Shown here: positions 44,188-54,570 of the stretch, in pieces | Numbering within the stretch: position 1 is the stretch's first letter | Layout: each line of letters begins with the position of its first letter | Assembly: GCA_001600415.1 (NCBI GenBank) | Contig: BCJX01000009.1 | Location: forward strand, 833,962 to 897,961 | Direction: 5' to 3' | DNA: 64,000 nucleotides | From: Pascua guehoae | Taxonomy: Eukaryota > Basidiomycota > Tremellomycetes > Trichosporonales > Trichosporonaceae | Position numbers and translations under genes: made by a program | Notes under the pieces: model-generated | What the model saw: only the letters and a program-made list of their open reading frames with translations | Databases searched by the model: none | Told to the model about the DNA's origin: nothing

Positions 44188-47148
44188 ATGGACGTTCTAG
44201 ACGTGAGTTACACCCACTCCTTTCCATCCTTTGCAGGGCTAGGCTCCCTTCTCCCCTTGTCCACTCTCTCCACTATACACACATACAAAAGCACCACCCA
44301 CGTATCCCACCTCTTATTACCACCCTCGTCACACTTGCCACCCTCCTCCATCCCTTACTTCCTCTCTCTCCCCCCCTGCCTTCCAGCCCGACCCCTTTGG
44401 TCTTCTTTGCTTCTTTCTCAACCCGATCACGTGGGGGCGGCTGTGTGACCAACTACACACATTGTCCCGAAGGCCCGAAGGGCACTTCTGCCTGGATGTC
44501 CCACCCACCACTTGCCGCCGACTCTTCCTTTCTCGAATTTGACCACAATGGTGGTCATATTGCCCCACTAGCCTGCCTCGCTTCTCCCATTGTACTGACC
44601 TCGTCTCTGCCCCGGCACCACACCCGTATCCCCGCGTCGCCGATTTCTTCACCCGATTCTCCGTACCGTCGTCCCCCGCCTCCCACCACCCATTTGAAAC
44701 CTCAGCTTGTCAACGACAACAACCAAGTTGGACCCGGCCACGACTTCCTCGTGCGCCCCTTTGTGTGCAAGTTTGACCACTGCGACCGCGCTTTTGCGCG
44801 CAAGAGTGACCTTGCCCGCCACTTCCGCATCCACACAAATGAGCGGTGAGTTTGCATTGTTTTTTTTTTTTTTGTCACAGTAAAAGCTTCCTTCTAACGT
44901 TTACAGGCCATTCATCTGCAGCTACCGTGGATGTGGCAAGGCCTTCATCCAGCGCTCGGCCTTGACGGTTCACACCCGTGTCCACACTGGCGAGCGTCCC
45001 CACCACTGCGAGACCTGCAACAAGGCCTTTGCCGACTCTAGCTCGCTCGCGCGCCACCGCCGTATTCACACGGGCAAGCGTCCATATGGCTGCAAGGTTC
45101 CAGGTTGTGGCCGGCAGTTTGCGCGTCGCAACACGTACCTCAAGCACTTTAAGAGGCAGCACCCGGACCTTCCTCCTCCGACGTCGAGCTCTGTACGGGC
45201 CCTGCACATCCCGCCCTTCCGTAACGGACCCCAGCCCTTTCTCACCCCCGGCGGGTCAGCCGTCAACTCTGGCAGCGACAACCCCGAGTACGGAACCCCT
45301 CCCTCTGGCAGCGGTCACCCCCACTCGTTCGCCGCCTCCCACCCGCCAGAGGGCGCGGCCTACGCTTACAATGGCGGATACGTCAACGGGCAGCTCCACA
45401 GCAGCCAGCTTGCCCAATCCGCCAACAACGTCCGCCCCTACTTCCACCAAGGCCACTCGGAAGGGCAAGGCCAAGGCGGCGCCGGCCTCTCACACTCTGG
45501 AGGTCCCGACTCGAACCAGGGCGGCCAAGCGGGCCAGGGTGCGTGCAACCTGCTTTTCCACTTGGATAACTGTTTACTGACTTTTCTAGGCTCCATCCCC
45601 TACGGAGACCCGTCGTCGCAAAACGGCAACCTTGGCATCGGAGTCCAGGAGTATGGCAACGACCAGTCGGTCTTCTCATACCAGGACAACCCGATCCCGC
45701 GCGGCCCGGGTGGCGCAGTCATGACCAACGGCAACTTTTATTTCAAGCAAGACACTGGCATGCGCCCCTTCCCCTCTGATCCTCAGCATGTTGGCATGCT
45801 TCCGCAGGGTCCTTGGGGTGGTGTCGGCGGAGGCTTCGCTCCGGGCCAGTTAACTCTTCCCCCGATGCCATCGCAGCTTCCTCTCCAGCCGTCCTACTAC
45901 CAGAACCTACAGACGATGGGCGGTCCGGCAGTCAAGGTTGAGCCAGGCAAGGCATCTGGACAACGTGTCGGCCAGTCCCCACATTCCGAGCGCGCCGCCA
46001 GCCCCGATCTTGTTGACCTCAACAATGGCGTCCCGTCCATGAAATTCCCCAACTCGGCCAACTACGCCATGCCCTTCCCATCTGTCGACGCCCACGGCCA
46101 CATGTCGTCACCACTCACGGCGGCATCGATGTCGGCTCTCCCCAGCTCCCAAGGCGCCCCTGGCCCTCCCCCGGCCATGCAACGGTATCACTCGGCGCCT
46201 GGTGGCACCGTTCCAACTGTCAACCACGGCTGGAACAACATGGACTCTTTCAAGGGCGGTGCCCCATACGGCGACAGCCGACCCCCCATTCGACGCGTCG
46301 CTAGCGCAACGACTGGCCACAAGTGGGAGAATGAGGAGCAGAACGCCCATGGCAGCTTGTCGGACGGTGAGGCAGAGGGGTCCCGCAACAAGGACAACAC
46401 ACCCAACAACGGCACGACGGTTCCTCCCAAGGCCATTGGAGGTGAATGGGGCATGCCCCCCAACAACAACTATGCCAACGTTCCTGGAGCTCGCCCGAAC
46501 CAGTTCCGGTTCTCGCCTTCTGGGTCGAACGCGTCTTCGGCATCGTCTCTGCTCAACGTTACGCAGACCCCACAGTCGTTGCCACCGATCAGCATCTTCC
46601 CTGGCGGCGGCAATGGCGTGAACAACCAGCCGCAGGTGAATAGCTACTACTCTCCACACCAGACCATCGGAAATGGTTGGACGAGCGTTCCCTCCAAGGA
46701 GCAGCCAATGCTCTCGACGCCCAACATGATCAACCGGGCACCCATGTTTGCTCCGTCGCACCCGGATAACGAGGCCAATGACCAGAGCTCAATCACCCTG
46801 CCTACACCCCCAAAGCCTCACGCTCCAGTCATGCGTGACCGTCAGGCGAGCGGTGTCTCTGCTGTGGGTCTAGGCATTGCCAATGTCAACTTCCACGACC
46901 GCGAAGGCTCGGCAGAGGACGAGAAGGCTTGGAGTCCCTCGGACGATGGTTCGTTTGAGGGCGAGGACGAGGTGGACTCGGACGACTCGGACGGAGCCGG
47001 CGACGACGACTCGGACGACGACTTTGTGCTTGGTGCCAAGCCCAAGCGCAAGTCGGGCACTGGCAAAAAGGGCTCCAAAGGACGCAGTGGCTCGCGGGTC
47101 GTCTCGCGTTCCGCCCCAAAGGCTGGCGCTCGTCGGGTTGGGGCTTGA
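44188..47148 (+). CDS. C2H2 zinc-finger transcription factor, four fingers
   Basis: Predicted 856-residue nuclear DNA-binding protein. Proposed exons: 44188-44202, 44481-44845, 44907-45538, 45590-47148. The first join (MDVLD to GTSAW) is the least certain; an in-frame ATG at 44496 could be the true start. Four adjacent C2H2 fingers occupy roughly residues 99-212, linked by TNERPF, TGERPH and TGKRPY. Key segments are CDRAFARKSDLARHFRIH, CGKAFIQRSALTVHTRVH, CNKAFADSSSLARHRRIH and CGRQFARRNTYLKHFKRQH. A Pro/Gly/Asn/Gln-rich region of some 500 residues follows, then an acidic block (DDSDGAGDDDSDDD) and a basic tail (KPKRKSGTGKKGSKGR) that could be a nuclear signal. Intron 3 is 51 bases with no stop in frame. 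I cannot assign it to a named regulator. Confidence 0.85.
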
Positions 47149-48002
47149 ATGCCTCGTTCGTTAAAATCGCCCGCGGGCGACCATTGGCGCTGCGCGCTAC
47201 CAAAGCTTTCGTCTCCACTCTGCGCGTGGCTCTCTCCGTTCCGCCTTCCGTCTTACTTTCTACCACACACGCTACATGCGTCCAAGTTGTCCCCCGAACC
47301 AAAGAATGTACGAACCCGAAGAATCCGAATCCGTCTCGTCCAAAAATCACTCGCCTCCGCCAGTCGCCCCAGAGCAATCCCATGCCACGCCCACCTCCGC
47401 CTGCGGCGGCCACGATCTCGTCCCATCGCCTGCCATTCGTCATTCCCAGTCCCGCCACCGTCATACCCCACCCGTCGCCACCTCATTGCGAGTGCGCGCA
47501 TCAATGTCCGTTCGGCGCTACCCGTGTCGATCCCATATACCCCCGGTAGAATCTCCAACACCACAACCTGTTGATGACCCCCTACCTGCCCTCGTCCCAA
47601 GTCTCTCTGTGAGACTCTTATATTGTTTGACCTGCCAAGGTTGTCAGGCCCTCTGTGTATAGCTAAGATGTGACGAGGTTTAGGATGCCAAGCAGAGCAG
47701 AGCAAAACGAGAGCACTGGCGCATGAGACTAAGAGTGATTGGAGCGTGAGTGTGGCAGAGACTTTGGCGAACCGAAGCGTGGGCGCAGAGTGATTATAGC
47801 AACAAGGTCAAGATGCATTATGAGTGTAGTGTACGGAGAAGGCAAGCTCGATCAGAGTTGATGCACGTGTGTGACAGATCGACGCCAGCAGCAATCGAGT
47901 CGAGCTCCAACCACGGTGAAAGTCACAGAATACGAAACCCAGGTCACCTCTTCACTGACAATGACAATGCTGAGGTCACAGATTGTTTGCTAGACAAAAA
48001 GC
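47149..48002. other. Intergenic, C2H2 factor 3' side to tRNA
   Basis: 850 bases with the probable 3' UTR of the C2H2 gene and the T5 terminator of the minus-strand tRNA at its right edge. No gene is supported. Confidence 0.5.
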
Positions 48003-48099
48003 TTCTCCGCCAGGGAGTCGAACCCTGCTCTATCGCGATCTTTCAGTTGAAAGGCTCTCTCTTGAGAGGCGATTATACTAACCGATATACTAGCGAAGA
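48003..48099 (-). tRNA. tRNA-Glu(CTC), intron-containing, copy 2
   Basis: Identical in mature sequence and length (97 bases) to the copy at 28169-28265, on the opposite strand. Anticodon CTC is at 48066-48064 and the intron at 48062-48038. The only difference seen is one intron base (CTTTCAACTGAAAG instead of CTTTCAATTGAAAG), which breaks the palindrome. A T5 terminator follows on the minus strand at about 48000-47996. Confidence 0.9.
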
Positions 48100-48532
48100 C
48101 GCTGTTATTGATAGCGACGAGAGCCCAAGTGGTGGCGACGAGGGTGCTAATGATGGCGAGGACGACGATCATGAACTGGAGAGATTTCCAGCAGCGGTGA
48201 CCTCTGTGAGTGGTGCACGGTTGGCTCATTGCAGGCTTTGGTCGTAAGTGGAGACGTCAGTGCTTGTTCGTGGCAGCTGCAACTTTGGCACTTGTGACTG
48301 GATACATGCCTTGGCGGTCAATCAAAAACCCACCAGTTACTATCTCAAGCAGCGCTCGCAGCTAAACATGCAGACCAGCGCCCATCTCCGCCCCCCACCA
48401 GCGACCACCAAGTATCCATCCAAAGTAAACTCTCACCAGCCTCACCCCCGACAAAATAACAGAAACCAAAGCGCACGACCTCCTCCCGACCTCCCCATTT
48501 GCAGCGTGCCAAACACCCCACCCGCCTCCTCA
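48100..48532. other. Intergenic with diverged homology to the other tRNA flank
   Basis: The first 80 or so bases upstream of this tRNA (minus strand) share blocks such as CATCATT and GTCGCCACC with the flank of copy 1 at similar distances. The remainder is the 3' side of the small gene ending at 48533. Confidence 0.4.
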
Positions 48533-49201
48533 CTACGCCACGACCTCGTCGACGTGCTCGATAAAGTACTTGATGACGCCCTCGACGCCCGCCTCGGCAA
48601 GCAGGCCAGCAGGCACCGCGTGCGTCTTGGTCCCCGGGCTGGCCGCCTGGGCAATACGCTCGATCTCGGCCTGCTGCGCGGCCGTCCACTGGCGTTAGTA
48701 CGGGTCGGGCGGGGCGACTTGCCGTGGAGGCGACGAGCTGGTGTTAGTGTGTGGCTGTGTGGTGGTCTGGATCTGGGTCTAGGACCGAGGAGGGGTGAGG
48801 GTGAGGGATGGATGAACGCGGGTGTTGACAGGGTAAGACCAAGCGGAGCGCACAGCCCCAAATGCGGGGATGAGCTTTGAACTCTCTGTCCATGTGATTA
48901 TCTCCCACGCGACTCGTTGGCACACCTGCCGTACCGCGCAACGACGCGCGGTGGTGGTGTCGTAGCCCGTACCCTATCAAACACACTCACCAGAAGCGCC
49001 GGCGCGGGCTGGACCGACACGAGCAGGTCGCTGACGCCCTCGATAGCTGTGCGTCAGCCCAACATCCCTGCAAGACATACTCGTCGAGTTGCCAGCGTAC
49101 ACGAGCGTGTACTTGTCCTTGACCTTGTCGACGACGGCGGCGAGGATGGCGGCCACGGTCGACGGGTTGGGGATGGCAGTGACGATGCTGACGGTGGACA
49201 T
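48533..49201 (-). CDS. Small conserved-looking protein of unknown function
   Basis: Predicted 115-residue protein. Exons, coding order: 49201-49081, 49046-48991, 48738-48724 (15-base microexon), 48688-48533; phases agree. The third intron would have a GC donor (GCAAGT). If the microexon is wrong, skipping it keeps the frame. The product begins MSTVSIVTAIPNPSTVAAIL, and contains VVDKVKDKYTLVYAGNST, IEGVSDLLVSVQPAPALL and a C-terminal EAGVEGVIKYFIEHVDEVVA. Composition (Val/Ala-rich, alternating hydrophobic, no low complexity) is like a compact folded alpha/beta domain and unlike the disordered orphan genes around it. Codon use is C-rich. A TATATATC element lies 110 bases upstream. No family was recognised. 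Confidence 0.6.
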
Positions 49202-49310
49202 GGTGTTGGGTGCTGTCGTAGAGGTGAGGCAAGAGTACCAGTGTCGAAGACAGTCGATGAGCGAGGGCGGAGCGAGGAGCGTGGAGAAAGACCAATCTCC
49301 AGTCTCAGCT

Positions 49311-49320
49311 TGATATATAC
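49311..49320 (-). promoter_or_regulatory. TATA box upstream of the small gene
   Basis: The minus strand reads GTATATATCA about 110 bases before the ATG at 49201. Confidence 0.45.
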
Positions 49321-49610
49321 CATGTTATCTCCCTTGTTCTGCCGGTTATCGCAACCCGGGCCGCGTCCTGCACCGCCCTGCGCTCGGTCCCCTTCATCAG
49401 GTGGCCGTATCGGCTGTTCCGTGCTTCTGAAGTGTTCGCAATCGGGCATCAGTCTGGGGTATCGCCCCCGCCAGACCGGTACTTGCCATGTCGGTGACTT
49501 TGGCGAGCGCGTGTTCCTTCTTTCCGCGCGTATCCGCGTGGTGGCACATGGTGGAAGGGTAACGGCCGCCGGGCACGCTTTCGCTTCTAATGCTACCTCA
49601 GTGGGCACTT

Positions 49611-49712
49611 TGCGGTGCTTGTGGTGTTTGAGGTGCTTGCGGTGTTTGCGGTGCTTGTGGTGCTTACGGTGCTTGCGGTTCTTGCGGTGCTTGCTGTGCT
49701 TGCAGTGTTTGT
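49611..49712. repeat. GGTGCTTGC-type nonamer minisatellite
   Basis: About eleven degenerate 9-base units (GGTG[CT]TTG[CT]). All six frames stay nearly open; one minus frame reads a KHRKHHKHR-type run. Confidence 0.8.
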
Positions 49713-49861
49713 GCTCGTTCCGCAGCTCATCGTGCAACCCCGTGAGTATGGGCAACTGTCCACTCCCATTCCACCACAACCGGGTCTGCTGTCTCCACTG
49801 CAGAAGTCCACAACTCTCCCACATCGTACTTCATGATCATCCTACAACCCACTCCCATCGC

Positions 49862-51366
49862 TCAAACGGCCCCGGGAAACGTCTCGAGCACCCGACGCTT
49901 CATCGCCTCGAGCGCGCCCTTGGACTCGCCCAGCCGCCGGTGGAGATTGTACCGCGTTTGACGGAGGGTGCGCGCCGTCGCCCGGAGGCTCGCGCGGAGG
50001 GCGTCGGCTTCGGTTTGTGTGCTGTCGGGGGGTGGAGGTTGGTTGTTGTGGGTCATGGGAGCAGTGGTCGTGGGGGGAGCAGTGGCAGGGGGAGCAGTGG
50101 TGGTGGTGGTTGTGGTGGTGGTGGTGGTGGTCGGGGTGATGGTGGTGGTTGTGGTGGTGGTTGTGGTGGCTGGGGCGGCGTTGGAGGTGGAGCCGTAGGG
50201 TTGGTTGGTGGCCGTCTCGATGGCACTGTTGTCCGAGGTTTGGCTGTTGGCGTCCGTGAGAGTAGCCTCGGACGTGGTGGAGGTGGTGGTACCGCTCGAG
50301 GTAGCGGCGCTGGAGGTAGTGGCATTGCAGGCGGCCGCGTTGGAGGTGGCGGCGTTGGTGGGTATGGTGTTGACATGATCAATGGCGCTATTGTGTGCCG
50401 CAGCCAAGCAGTCGCGGAGGTCCTTGTCCAACGTGTCCAGGCAGTTGTGCGAGTGTTCGATGTGGCGGTAGAATGTCTTGCAGAAATCCACGCCTGTAGA
50501 GCGAAGGATATTGTTCTCGGCCTGGGTCGCCTGCAGCTCAGTCTCGAGTTGGTCGATTTTGTGGTGCGCCGCAAGCAGTCGAGTGTAGAGGAGTGTAAAG
50601 CTCGTTTCGATGAACCCCTGGGCAGCAGGGGACAAATCGTCCCACGGTTGAGGATTCAGGACTGGCGAGCTGGGTCCCGCCTCCGAGTTGTCGCTATTGG
50701 GATTGCCGACTTGCTCGCGGTTGACAAACACCTCGGCTCCATGGGGGCTTACAGGGCGAGTCGGGGAGGCCTAGCTGATTAGGGATGCTAACAGCAATGA
50801 CTCATGAAACTTACTGCAGTAATGTCCGGCCCAGGAACTGCCATAGAACTCTCATCGTGCGGTAGGCCTGGCGATTGTGTGCCATCGGAGGCAAGGCTGG
50901 CCATGATGTGGCGGCGGCGGATGGCGTGCGATGTCGTGGCGCGTACAACCGCACCGCAAAGCAACCTCACGGCGTCTTTCTCTTCAGTACTGAGCTGAGC
51001 AATAGTGGCTCGCCATTCGAGAGCATGGGTGACTGGACTACTGGCCGAAGGGTTGAACCCAATCGGGTTGCTAAGAAAAGGCCAGAGTTGAGAGGCCGAA
51101 CCGGGCGTAGGAGGCCGAGGGGTAGTTGGAAGAGGCACCTCATGCGCTTGGTTTGGCACCCACGTCGAAGGGCCGGAAGAGGGTTGGCCCAAAGGTGAGG
51201 CGCCCGCCTCATCAGTTAAGAACTGTTGAAGGGTAGTGTACTGCAGCGACAGGGGGGAGGGGCGGCGGGGGGTGGTGCTGTTCGGGTTGACGACCTGGTT
51301 TTCAGGATGGAAGACTTGGACATCGTCCTCACCCCAGGTGACGTGGCGGTGGCGAGAGTCTGCCAT
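49862..51366 (-). CDS. Hypothetical coiled-coil, poly-Thr protein (orphan D)
   Basis: Predicted 486-residue protein of unknown function, two exons: 51366-50815 and 50770-49862, joined in phase by a 44-base intron (GTAAGT, CTAAT branch, TAG). It starts MADSRHRHVTWGEDDVQVFH, continues with Pro/Ser-rich sequence and a helical patch (ALEWRATIAQLSTEEKDAVR). In exon 2 a helical/coiled region (LLAAHHKIDQLETELQATQA, then a Cys/His-bearing helix) precedes a very Thr-rich tract encoded by ACC/ACA repeats, and the protein ends with a second coiled segment (ADALRASLRATARTLRQTR). A TATAAG element lies about 75 bases upstream. It shares architecture with orphans A, B, C and E, but I see no clear sequence identity. 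Confidence 0.65.
50095..50178 (-). repeat. Trinucleotide (GGT/ACC) repeat encoding poly-Thr
   Basis: Imperfect GGT array on the plus strand, read as ACC/ACA threonine codons in orphan D; likely length-polymorphic. Confidence 0.8.
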
Positions 51367-52094
51367 GAAGAAAGGAAACAGCTAGCTGCTGGAGAGAGTG
51401 AGAGGGTTAGAGACATCAGAGTGAAGCAAAACCGTGGCCTCTTATACTTATCTGTCGTGTTTGGGGTGCAGTTATGGGGAGGTCAAGAACCAAACACTGT
51501 CCGTTACCGCACCGTACAGCCTCTCAGCGTCGGGCAAGAATGGGGCACTGGCTTATCACCACCAACCTATGATAGTCACATACCACCGAGCACTGTTGCC
51601 AAAGGATGGCGTGTGTCTTCTTTCTCTAGGGGCTGTTTGTCACAGCTTAGCACAGTTGGGACAGTTAGCCACCTAAGCAGACAGCAATGTCCACAACAGC
51701 CACACAGTGTCGCCCCATCCGGCGCACTTGTAGGCATTGTCTTCATTGTTCGTATGGAACACGACACACATTACCATGTGGGACAAGGCAGAATAGGGTG
51801 AATGCCGTGGTTGCTTCTACTGAGCCCTCGTGGCACATTCTGTCATTTGGTACCATTACGAAGGTTCGTGGCGCACGCACTTTGCTCGTCTCTCGCTGGT
51901 CTTCAGTCGGAAGCTGCTTCCCTCAACACACGACCCCCAACTCACAACCCAGCACAATAGTACTAGCGTACCAACTGGCAGGGGGTGAAACAACATGACT
52001 TGGCCTCTTCCTCAACATCCGACATCTGCATGCTTCTTCTCCGATTGGTGGTTACAGGTGTGTACAAGAGGGGCGCGAAACACAAACAACGGAA
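51367..52094. other. Intergenic between orphan D and orphan E
   Basis: 730 bases holding the promoter of orphan D and the 3' side of orphan E; no other gene seen. Confidence 0.5.
51441..51446 (-). promoter_or_regulatory. TATA box upstream of orphan D
   Basis: Minus strand TATAAG about 75 bases before the ATG at 51366. Confidence 0.45.
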
Positions 52095-52830
52095 CTAGAA
52101 CGGGTTGACATTGGGCTCGACGCTCCCCTGGTCGATCTTGTCGGAGGCGCGTGCATTCTTGACGAGCTCAACGTAGTACCGGAGATTTGACTCGAGGTTT
52201 TCGATTCGGATGTCACGATGCTTGACGGCCAGCGTCTTCTGCTCGACTTGGGTGCGGAGCGAGGCATTTTGCATCTGGAGGAGCGTGTACTCGTCCGTCC
52301 GTAACTGGAGAGCCTGTTCGAGACGGAGAATGTGGTCGTTGGGGTCGTTGATGTTCTTGTACCGGTCGATCTCCTGGTTCTTCTTCTCGAGCAGACGGTT
52401 GTACCGGGTGATGAAGCGGTCCTTCTCCTGTACCTGCTCCTCGAGCTTGGCCTTTTCGGCGCCCCACGCGAGCGCCGCTGCCGCGTGCGCCGCCCTGGCC
52501 TCGGAGAGCCGGTGCTCTTGGGCCTGTAAATAGCCCTCGTACAAGTCGATGGTGCTGCTCAGCCGGGACTCGGACCGCTCGCACTGCCCGCAAGGTGGAG
52601 GGGGCGACGGAGACGGGGGCTCGTGCGCTGCCGAAAAGTTGGGGTACCGGGTGGACGCCGTGCCGTTCAGCTCGGGCATGGACAGGTCGTTGACCATGGC
52701 TGGACTCGAGTGGATATAAACATCGAGGTCGAAGGTGTCGTCCCCTGCGTCGCCGTGCTTCTGTTTATCAGCTGGATACACACAGCGAGTTTAGTTCACC
52801 CACCTCTGTGAAGAATGCTCCAGACGCCAT
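52095..52830 (-). CDS. Hypothetical coiled-coil protein (orphan E)
   Basis: Predicted 230-residue protein of unknown function, exons 52830-52804 and 52760-52095 (9-residue first exon MASGAFFTE, phase 0 join, 43-base intron). After a short acidic N-terminal part (DDTFDLDVYIHSSP) and a Pro-rich linker with a CGQC pair, roughly residues 80-215 are an uninterrupted coiled coil (EEQVQEKDRFITRYNRLLEK and following, with HILRLEQALQLRTDEYTLLQ), ending near KNARASDKIDQGSVEPNVNPF. It is the clearest coiled coil of the group. There is no signal peptide or membrane segment. The paired-cysteine plus coil arrangement is also present in orphan A. Confidence 0.7.
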
Positions 52831-53800
52831 GGTGCCGAGGGTTGAATGCGCGGAGCGTGTCGCACTGGTGGTGTGTCGCGTGAATGGTAGAGGTGCAAGA
52901 GCTACGTGGAGGTGAAGGGGAGCGTACCCATGAGTAGTGGTAGTGAGAGACGAGTGACACGCGGCACAGTCATGACGATCCACGGATGCAAGATGCAAAG
53001 AACAAAACAGTCATCAGTGAGTGCGTGTGTTGTGGAGCGGAAAAGCATGAGAAGTGCACGCAGCGCCCTGCTTTGCACCACCTCGACTTTCACAATCAGG
53101 GCCAAGAGTGACATTGACAACGAGGCATCGAGCCAAACACGACCACACGCGACTTGCTTGGCTCGCCCCACCGTGACGTGAGGTATATGCGCGTCGCGCG
53201 TCGTGCATTGTTAGCGAGGGCCAGATGTCAACACAGCAGAGGTCAGTGCTCAAAGAATCACGGGCGGCTCCACTCCAGCGCGCCCAGCGATTGTTCCTCT
53301 CAGTCACCCGGTGTAATCGGTGCCCGTGCTGCTCGAGCAGTACACGCAGTGTGTTTTGTGGAATGCTAAGAACGTGGCCATTTGGCCAACTGGAATGCGT
53401 CAAGCGGGCGTGGTGCCGTCGGAACGCCATCAGCCACGCACAGAGCGCTGCGCGCTGCAGCTTGCAACAAGGCGGCACCTGTACTGCCAGGCACCCATAC
53501 TGCTGTTTGACGGTGATATCAGAGTCCGTCCTTTCCACTCGCCTCCCTAACTGGGCCATGATCAGATTCACGAAGGTGTCCAACTTGAACACTCACTCTT
53601 CATGAAGCATGGGCAGAGGTGGACGCGGTGAAAGCGAAGAATGCCGAAGAACAACACCAGAGCAAGAGCAAAACCTGCGGAAGCAAAATGAATGAATCGG
53701 CTGACACCGAACCGGGTTCCGGCATCTTATCTCGAGTGTTGCCGAACGCGACCCCCAAGTTGCCCCACACAACGGACACTCCTCCACCCAACCCCAGCCC
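52831..53800. other. Divergent promoter region, orphan E / thioesterase
   Basis: 970 bases between divergent starts at 52830 (-) and 53801 (+). No gene, repeat array or clear TATA box was recognised. Confidence 0.45.
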
Positions 53801-54570
53801 ATGTTTGCGGCACGAACACTCCAACGGGCACTGCGAGCAACAAGACCGCTATCGACGATGGCGACGGACACCAAGGGCATGATCAAGGCCACGGCCGCTG
53901 ACCATGACCACTTCAAGGCGTACCTGAGCGTCATGAAGTTTGCAAAGGAGATCGGGTCGGACGTGAGGCCGTACGCCTACGACCCTTTCCCACCGCTCGT
54001 CAAGGGCGGTCGCCGGGCGGACGGGTTCCGCATGGTGTACGAGGCGGTGGCTGGCGAAAGTGAGTGGATGCAGGCCGCAAACAATGAGGCGGTGCGAGGG
54101 GGGGCGCACGTCGCTCCGCTCCGAGCAGCCGGCCAGCCGCTGACGATTAGACTGGGACAATGGCCTCGGCAACGTGCACGGCGCGTGCCACGCGTGGCTT
54201 GTGGACAAGTACGTGACTGGATCTCATCTGTTCGGTGCTGACACACAAGCTGCACGACAGCGACGGTGGAAAAACTCTCGGTGCCGGGGTTCTGGGGCGA
54301 GCCCATGTCCGGCGGCGTCAGCCTGTCCATCGACATGACTTACTACTACCCGTGCCCCATTGGTGCGCGCCTCGCCATCAATGTCGTCATTGAGCGTATT
54401 GGCCTCACCCTCGGAAACACGAGCTGCGAGGTGAGTGTCATGCCCGGCAGGTGTGCTAACGTGTTAAGATTGTCGACTGGGACACGGGCAAAAAGTATGC
54501 CAGGGGAGATCACGTCCAGGCATGGTCCGGCCGCCCACTCAAGAAACCAGCAGAACAGAGCAAGTTGTAG
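53801..54570 (+). CDS. PaaI/ACOT13-like hotdog-fold acyl-CoA thioesterase
   Basis: Predicted 199-residue thioesterase, hydrolysing acyl-CoA; probably mitochondrial. Exons: 53801-54059, 54151-54208, 54250-54430, 54469-54570, in phase. The N-terminus (MFAARTLQRALRATRPLSTM) is basic and amphipathic like a mitochondrial presequence; an internal ATG at residue 20 could give a cytosolic form. The hotdog helix motif is GNVHGACHAWLVDNCTT, matching the family's HGG...D pattern with Ala replacing the second Gly and Asn-Cys-Thr after the Asp. The beta strands follow (SGGVSLSIDMTYYYPCPIGA, RLAINVVIERIGLTLG), then IVDWDTGKKYARGDHVQAW near the end. Length is normal for fungal members. It is the only obvious metabolic enzyme in the right half. 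Confidence 0.85.

Larger units (their letters stand above)
49202..49861. other. Intergenic with nonamer minisatellite
   Basis: 660 bases with the promoter of the small gene and the 3' side of orphan D. The main feature is a GGTGCTTGC-type array (49611-49712). Open frames across it are repeat artefacts. Confidence 0.5.

Noticed and set aside
49054..49824. Minus-strand frame of 256 codons with a KHRKHHKHR run
   Set aside because: The basic run is the nonamer minisatellite; the frame overlaps the better supported small gene and has no independent support.
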